Position numbers and translations under genes: made by a program. From NCBI GenBank assembly GCA_035610365.1, contig CM069433.1, forward strand, positions 174,608,882 to 174,672,881: DNA of 64,000 bases, written 5' to 3'. Position 1 is the first letter of the stretch; each line of letters begins with the position of its first letter. Origin of the DNA: Aquatica leii (taxonomy: Eukaryota > Arthropoda > Insecta > Coleoptera > Lampyridae). The notes beneath the pieces are model-generated. The model was given only the letters and a program-made list of their open reading frames with translations, was not told the DNA's origin and did no database searches. Below are positions 57,666 through 64,000 of the stretch, piece after piece.

Positions 57666-58550
57666 TTTCATTATATTGTTATTTATCAGTAAAATTTTAG
57701 AATATTGGGGGAATAAGACTTTAGGTTTAAGCTGTTACAACCCTATTAAATTCTTATAACACAACTGGGTGCCTACCTAGCTACAGCGGTGGTATGGACG
57801 GGCTTACTTACTTTAATGAGAGTGTCGAACAGTCCAAAAGTCCAAGTCGGTATGAGCGCCACCCGGAAGAAAGACAAAGCAGTGTGGTTTATGGGTTACA
57901 AGGACTAGAATTAAGATTGGGATCTTCCGGGACCCCCAAAATCAATTACAACCCCTTACGTTAATCTTAAACCCTCTATGACCCAATAGTAACAATTCAA
58001 TCTGGATTTATTACTGTACAAAATCTTGCTTCAATAATAATCTCGTTTCTTAGTGCACAAATAGAACTAAACAACTGCTTCGGAATACACACAAGCTTTA
58101 CACAAATTTTTTTGTCTTGAAATAGAAAACACAAGAACAAAATCCAAGAGAAACACATAAGGTATCGACTATCTCTATATTGAACACAAAAGCATAAACA
58201 ATTTTAAGTACAAAAATAATTTTTAATTAAAATAAGCTACAAAATTGCATTGATTGCAATTGCAAAGTCTAATTTTGTTACTTTAAAAAAAATTGGGTCC
58301 CAAAATAACTTACCGGCCTTCTAAATTAAAAAAAAATACTTAAATGAACAAAATTTCTTGATGGGAGAAATAATCAACATGAAATAAACATACAAAATCT
58401 TACAGGTAAATAAAATTTACAATACCTTAAGCACATAAATTTGCTGGGATGCCTGTGTGTGGATTATTTTCGTCGGCAGCTGTATTTTCCCAAATTGGAA
58501 TTCCAGAATGAAATTGAGATAATCTTCTTACAAATTTACTTTTTTTTTGA
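57666..58550. other. Non-coding stretch between BEL gag and its probable LTR
   Basis: No gag N-terminus can be read. Around 57740-57990 the base composition is more balanced, and the minus strand has AGTAATAAATCC before ATTGTTACTATTGGG near 57980-58015, so another LTR end may be present. Minus-strand RRLSQFHSGIPIWE and NTAADENNPHTG near 58440-58540 look coding-like but are unassigned. Confidence 0.35.
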
Positions 58551-58555
58551 GCACC

Positions 58556-59050
58556 AAAAGAAATCCAGATAATTCTCAGTATTGCAATAATTTATTGTTC
58601 AGGAAAGTTTCTTATGGCTCACTATTACATTAATTCTTCACACGATTTACTTATCCCAAAAGAAAGCAGGAAATCTTATTTATGAAATTAGGAAGGAATG
58701 CGATTGTCTGTTCTTTTAATTAATTTATCCGCTATGATAGCGTATTGGTTAACCGTATTCAACTTTACTCAAAACGGGTCACCACGGCATTTTTAAGGCA
58801 CGTACAAAGAGTCTAAACGGCTGCTTTTTTATCCAGAATTAACTGTTTGTTTTGGGTACATTCCCAAATTCACTCTACAATTTTGTACGTCACCGCTACA
58901 CGAACTTCCACTCTGAGGGACGCTTACTATTCCGTAATTTTTTTTTCCAACTAACTAACTCCACTACCTGCTTGCTCAAAAGCTCTTACTTCACTCCTTT
59001 CAAAAAAAAATTCAATAATCATATTGAAACTAATCCCTACTTCCGAAATT
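58556..59050 (-). repeat. Probable 5' LTR of the second BEL element
   Basis: On the minus strand there is a TATA-like GGATAAAAAAGCAGC near 58832, a poly(A) signal CAATAAATTATTG near 58585-58600, and an end at GGATTTC followed by TTTTGGTGCTC, a plausible primer-binding region. It lies upstream of the minus-strand BEL body. No second copy was found at the 3' end, so the assignment is tentative. Confidence 0.35.
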
Positions 59051-59699
59051 AATAATTAATTTCCGCCTAATAAAATTCAAATTCAAGTTGTCAAATCAAA
59101 AGCAAGTTCAACTACACGAAGCCAATAAGAAAAAAAAACGCCGAATATACATTTTCAATCAAATAAAACTAAAATAAAGTCAATACGTGCTTAAGCTGTA
59201 ACCAAAATACGAAGATTGTCAACTTAGCAATTTCCCATGGACACACAATAACAATTCTCCGAAATTCAACATTGAATAAACAAAGAGGCAATCAAGCTAC
59301 TAAAAATGTATCAAATTTCTTATGACAGAAATAAAAAATACGATTTAGAACGTAATTAAAATAGCTATTACATAATTTCAAGAAACGAACACAATGAATG
59401 CATTGACCTTTAAAGTGTAAAATATGACCGATTTCAAAGAATAATAATAAAAAAAAATATATGTATTCTTAAATGAATACAAAGGACAGTAAATTAGCGA
59501 CCAAAACAACTTAAAATAATTTGATAGCTTGGTCTTATGGCAAAACAAAACAAGAATAAATAAAACATCATAACCCACAGGTAAACTTATTGCAACGCGA
59601 AAATTAGTACTAAAAAAAAACAAACGCAGGTTACAAAGCAAATGTGTATAATAATTAACATTGTAAATAGGTCTTTTTTGATTCATCTTATAAATATCG
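59051..59699. other. AT-rich spacer
   Basis: No gene; the minus-strand frame 59806-59378 runs out of the non-LTR ORF into this low-complexity sequence. Confidence 0.5.
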
Positions 59700-61480
59700 T
59701 ATATGCTGTTGGTTTCAAGAATTGCGTCTGTTAAGGGAGGTGATCTTTTAATTCTCCAGAATTTGTTAATTAAATTTTCAGTACGTAACCGATATAAAGC
59801 TTTCAATAAGTCAAATTTGCAAGATTTTAGTTTTATTATATCAATATAATTGATAAAAATTTACGCCGATATTTTAGCGCCATTTCTATTCTTTTAACTA
59901 GTAATGTTGTAGTAGGTGTAGATTTCATGCTTCCGACACAAATTCTCGGACATTTGTATTGTATACGATCGATTTACAATTTACATTTAAGAATGTTGAT
60001 ATTTTTTTCACATTTGTGCCCATTGGCAAGAAAAATGCCAAGATATGTTCTCTGACAAATAATATAACATATCCTGAAAGGTTTATATTTTCAGGCGTAC
60101 GCAACCTATGTCTAGTAATTACCATAATGGCTGATTTTTCAGGGGACATTGTTAGTCCATGGTTTGGCGTTCATTTATCAACCCCAGCTGCATATGTCTA
60201 TAAGAGCGTTTAAGCAATCTTTGTAAGACTTTTTCCTTTAATAAATACAAATGTCATCGACATACTGAATACACGTAATTGAGTTATCACACATACCGTG
60301 CAAACTAGCTGAAAATATATTAAAAAGAATTGGACTTAATACAGAACTCTGTGGAAGCCCTATGTTGGATATTTGTGGACCATGTAATTGATTGAGATAG
60401 TCTTTGATATAAATCGTTTGATTACAAAATAAGATATAGACATATCTTAGTATAAAGTATTAAGAGATCTACTCAGTCATATGCCGTTTTTAAATCTAAA
60501 AAAAGACAAACCCAATATCCTTTTTAGAGAAGTTAATGTCTGTAACTATGTGAGATACCGCGTCAAGTATACCCATTCCTGTTCGAAATCCGTACTGGGT
60601 GTTTGTTATTAATTGATAAGATTCAAGAAACCAGTCAAATCGTTTTTTGTTTAACTTTTCAAATGTTTTAACTATACATGACATTAACGAAATTGGTCTG
60701 TATCAGGATTACAGTTGTCTATCTTTATTCGTTTAAGGATGAGTCGGATCATTACGTTTTTAAGATTTTTTATGTATTTTCTGTTAACAAACCAATCGTT
60801 AAATATGTTTAACAGATGTTTTTTTGCTACTTCGGGGAGTTGGTTAGTAATTGTATAAGTTATCTGATCTTTTCCTGGTGCAGTAGATTTTGAAGTTTTA
60901 GTTGCTACGTCTAGTTCTTCTATGCTAAAGGGTTCTTGAAATAATTTTTATTTAACTGTATCATTTAGATTTAATTGTAATGAGTTTAATTCATTTTTTG
61001 CGTAAGATGAAGCAAATTGTTCAAATATTTGGTCAATTAGGCCAAGAGGTAAAGGGTGCTTTTTTTTATTTTACTTTTGTTTGATAATGTTGACGCATTT
61101 TCATATTTTGCTCATAGAAGTGTTTTTATTTAGATTATTAACAAAACTTAGCTTTTCTATCACTAATTAAATTATTTAGACTGTATTCTTCTTCTAAGAA
61201 AATATCTACTTGTCTAATTATGGCTTTTTTATGACTTAAGTATTTGCAACTAATTTATTAGCTTTTATTACGTCATGATTAATAAGAAAGTTTGCACAAT
61301 TGTACGTTTTAAAGATGATTTTAACTTTAGCACGGCCGACGGGTTTGATATCAAGGATGTCATTTTTAAAAATGAATTGTTAAACAAGCAATGACCTACA
61401 CGGACAGGTGATAATCGAGTAATGCTATTATCAGAAGGTTCAACTATAACATATGTTGGACCGTTATCCGCAATTTTATA
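59700..61480 (-). mobile_element. Jockey-like non-LTR retrotransposon remnant
   Basis: The minus strand gives, in pieces, a gag-like start (SITRLSPVRVGH, then DILDIKPVGRAKVKIIF), an ORF2 linker (FSIEELDVATKTSKSTAPGK, LLNIFNDWFVNRK), the reverse transcriptase with FEKLNKKRFDWFLES and TQYGFRTGMGILDAVSHI (60684-60496), CIQYVDDICIY with the catalytic YVDD at 60253-60264, NHGLTMSPEKSAIMVITRHR (60149-60100), and an end SPPLTDAILETNSIYDIYK near 59740. The segment between gag and ORF2 and the domain after the polymerase are contracted. The clade is inferred from the HGLxxSPEKS motif. Stops are abundant. Confidence 0.7.
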
Positions 61481-61493
61481 TGTATTATTTAAA

Positions 61494-63290
61494 TCTTCTT
61501 CTTCTTCTTGCGCTGCCTTCTCCTATCGGAGGTTGGCGATCATTTAGCCAATTCAAATTTTGGTCACCGCATCTCGGAATAAAGATGTAGTGCTTCTCCC
61601 GTACCACTGCCGAAAATTTTTAAACCACGATGTACGTCTACGACCTGGACCTTGCCTGGAGGCAATCTTTGTTGAATTCAGGAGAATTCTGCAATCTGAC
61701 AACATCTAAAATTATATAAAAAAACGTGACAACCTTGTAAGTTGTAGATATAATATGAGATAAGCAAAATATATGATGGTTGGTAAATGTGAGAATTCTT
61801 AAGAATAAAAATTAATGTTGAACATCTACGCTTATTATAAATAATGTAACTGCTGCCTAAAATTAAATTCAATAATCTTGCCCTAAATTATGAGTTGAAG
61901 CAAACGATACTTTTCATTGCGCATCACATGGGCAAAGTACTCCAGTTTCCGTTTTTTCGCTGTGAGCATTAATTGGGGTGTTGTGTCCATTTGACGAAGA
62001 ACTTCCACGTTGGTAACGTGGTCTGTCTAAGGAATCTTTAGGATCCTTCTATATATCCATAACTCAAAAACGTCAATCCTTCTTATCACATCTTCTGTCA
62101 GGGTCCTAGCTTCCATTCCATTTAATACAGTGGGAAATATGTAACATTTGACCATGCGCTTACGGAGCTTCATGCTTAAGTTTCTGTTCGAGAATAGTTG
62201 GCACATTCTCTCAAATACAATTCTTGCTTGTTCTATTCTACTATTTATTTCCTGGTGTTGCTCCCACTTGTCATTGACGTTACACCCTAGATACTTAAGT
62301 TTTGACCCATTCAGTTGCTATATTTTGGACTTTGATTGGTATGTTTGCAGTATTTATCTTTTTTGTAACCATCATGTGTTTTGTTTTTTTAACGTTCATA
62401 TCACACTTGTGCTCGGCTGTAGTTCTTCTGCTGTTCCCGCTAGTAATACAAAGTCATCAGCGTATCGCAGATTATTAATGATCTGTCCCTGTTCCTTTTT
62501 TTTCTCTCATCCAGGACCTCTCTGAAAATTGCTTCTGAGTAAACATTGAACAATAATGGAGAGAGGACGCATCCTTGCCTGACTCTCCGGCAAATATCTA
62601 CTTCTTCAGTTGTGGTACCCTCTACGACTACTTTTGCTCTTTGGTGCCAGTACAAATTACCAATTATTCTTAAATTTTTACTAATCAAGCCAATGTCATT
62701 TAGAATTTGCATTAACTTATCGTGGCGTACACGAACGAAGGCCTACCGATAAGACAAAGGTGTACATCCTAGTTGACATCTCTGCACCTCTGGATTAGAA
62801 CATTTATGAAGAAAAGAACTTCCCATGTTACAAAACCATTACGGAAATTAAATTGGGTATCCTTCATATCTTCCTCACATTTCTGATATATTCGTCTGTG
62901 TATTATTTCAGAAACAGCTTTAAAGTGTGACTCATGAGGATAATCATGCGATGGTCTTCACATTTTTTGGCATTAGGCAGCTTAGGAATTGTCACGAATG
63001 TAGATATCAACCATTTACTTGGTATTGTTTCGGTTTGGTATATTAGGTTAAATAGATTCACTAATATGTTAAATTTAATCTTCCATTAGCATCTTAATCA
63101 ATTCTGTAGGAATTTTGTCAGAGCCTGTTGCCTTGTTGCATTTTGCGTTGTTAATTACATATAATACTTCTTCTTTGGTTATATCTGGGCCAGTTTTTGA
63201 GATATGTGCGTTGCCCCATAAGTTTCTATTGTTCTCAAATAGTTTTTTAGTGTATTCTTGCCAAACTTGTTACATTCCAAAATTAACACA
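61494..63290 (-). mobile_element. RTE-like non-LTR retrotransposon, 5'-truncated, with (CTT)n tail
   Basis: The minus strand reads LWGNAHISKTGPDITKEEVL, CNKATGSDKIPTELIKML, QFNFRNGFVTWEVLFF, VRQGCVLSPLLFNVYSEAIF (62712-62440 frame), NNLRYADDFVLLAG with catalytic YADD at 62453-62464, AKKRKLEYFAHVMRNEKY near 61900-61960, and the C-terminus GPGRRRTSWFKNFRQWYG, LFRDAVTK, MIANLR near 61640-61510. The 3' end has a short (AAG)n tail, seen as CTTCTTCTTCTT at 61498-61512 on the plus strand. A 190-200 bp insert interrupts the C-terminus. The clade label is from memory of similar insect repeats. Confidence 0.75.
61674..61870. mobile_element. Short insertion inside the RTE-like element
   Basis: On the minus strand LLQLII-stop-GKI is separated from ASRQGPGRRR by about 195 bp of AT-rich sequence. 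The flanks share AAGATT, and the insert begins ATTGAATT and ends GAATTCAAC, an imperfect inverted repeat. It has the size and ends of a MITE. Confidence 0.4.
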
Positions 63291-64000
63291 AAGTCACTGC
63301 CTGCAATGTAGTAACATAAACGGGGGGTTGTGCCACTAGCTCAATGGAGAAGGGTGGGTTTTATTTAAAATTCCGTGAAAAATTGGAAACGCGATCGTCG
63401 TAAAAATGGAACTAGAACGGTAAAATCGTCAAATAATCGATAAGGGCGCCAATCAAGGATTTCTATAAGGGGAAGCTTTCAAACCCTTGATTACCTGAAA
63501 GCTCATCCGGTTGGTCATAACCACAGAACTTACCTTGGGTTATAACAATTCTGAAAAACACTTAAACAAAATTTTACGTATGCGGCGGCTAAATGAATAA
63601 AAGCTCTTTACATTTAACAATTTAACATTTATTGATTGAATATTTAAAACCAAGACAAAATAAAATAACAAGTACTAATTGATATCCAATAAATTTGAAT
63701 AAAAGAAATGAAATAATCTTAAGCAAACAAAAATGAATAATTTACACACAAAACATTACATTAAAATTTATAAAAAAGAAATGCTACTACAATAGCGTTA
63801 ATTCGACGTCAAATATAATTAAATCTCAAGATCTTGACCGCATATTTATAACAAACAAATAAAATAACACACACAAAAAAAAACAATACAGTTTATAACA
63901 TATATATGTCCGAACTTTAATTCGAACTAAACAAAATATAGTTTATAAGTCGTTACATTATCATATATTCGAAATACGAATTATTTCTCAAACGCACCAA
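63291..64000. other. Right edge of window; possible LTR in minus orientation
   Basis: On the minus strand GAAATCCTTGA is followed by TTGGCGCCCTTATCG (about 63470-63450). TGGCGCC is the core of the tRNA-Lys-type primer-binding site of many LTR retroelements, so an LTR could extend rightward from about 63467. A minus-strand AATAAA near 63628 would fit. No retroelement body follows before the RTE-like remnant. Confidence 0.3.

Noticed and set aside
1..64000. CRISPR arrays, rRNA, tRNA genes or a multi-gene defence or biosynthesis cluster
   Set aside because: No regularly spaced repeats with unique spacers, no rRNA-like blocks, no box B/cloverleaf I could support, and no set of intact adjacent genes beyond GGT.

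Overview
This is a window of an AT-rich eukaryotic genome, almost certainly an arthropod and most likely an insect. The evidence is a spliced gamma-glutamyltransferase gene with eleven exons and very short introns (mostly 47-59 bp, as is common in beetles), and dense decayed transposons of families typical of insect genomes: BEL/Pao, Ty3/gypsy, Penelope-like, several non-LTR clades, pogo/Tigger-like, hAT, and an IS630/mariner-like family with a DUF4817 N-terminus. I see no bacterial operons, no CRISPR array, no rRNA and no convincing tRNA.

Layout. 1-3.4 kb: AT-rich sequence with a fold-back repeat, a scrap of non-LTR retrotransposon and a near-perfect 98-bp palindrome carrying a Penelope-type tail motif. 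3.5-6.5 kb: a frame-broken BEL/Pao copy (+). 6.6-10 kb: two Penelope-like pieces, the C-terminal half first and the N-terminal half second, separated by a stretch with a textbook heat-shock-type promoter. 11.7-20 kb: a non-LTR 3' end (-), the N-terminal half of a DUF4817/mariner-like ORF (+), two different hAT remnants (+) and a long pogo-like transposase (+). 22.3-28.4 kb: mostly minus-strand remnants (two Penelope tails, a pogo transposase, PHD-like zinc-finger tails, and a broken ORF of an uncharacterised arthropod repeat family). 28.4-32.7 kb: Penelope (+) and an interrupted gypsy integrase (+). 34.8-39.6 kb: the least decayed retroelement, a gypsy with a BEL-like DUF1759 gag (-), broken only by a 1-nt deletion, one in-frame stop and a missing 5' LTR. 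40.5-42.5 kb: a candidate small spliced gene (-). 44.6-45.9 kb: a pogo transposase (+). 46.4 kb: a 93-bp palindromic insertion with a 7-bp target duplication. 48.3-50.2 kb: a spliced, broken ORF of a second uncharacterised repeat family (+). 50.8 kb: the C-terminal part of a DUF4817-type transposase (-). 52.0-54.3 kb: the intact GGT gene (-). 55-59 kb: a second BEL element (-). 59.7-63.3 kb: two non-LTR remnants (-). 63.3-64 kb: a possible LTR.

Only the GGT gene looks like a functional, conserved cellular gene; its splice phases close exactly to a 580-residue protein with all catalytic motifs. A 51-codon, three-exon minus-strand gene at 40.7-42.4 kb is the best candidate for something undescribed, but it rests on splice signals alone. 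Everything else is best read as layered transposon debris. Nothing here shows several genes acting together in a pathway or defence system.
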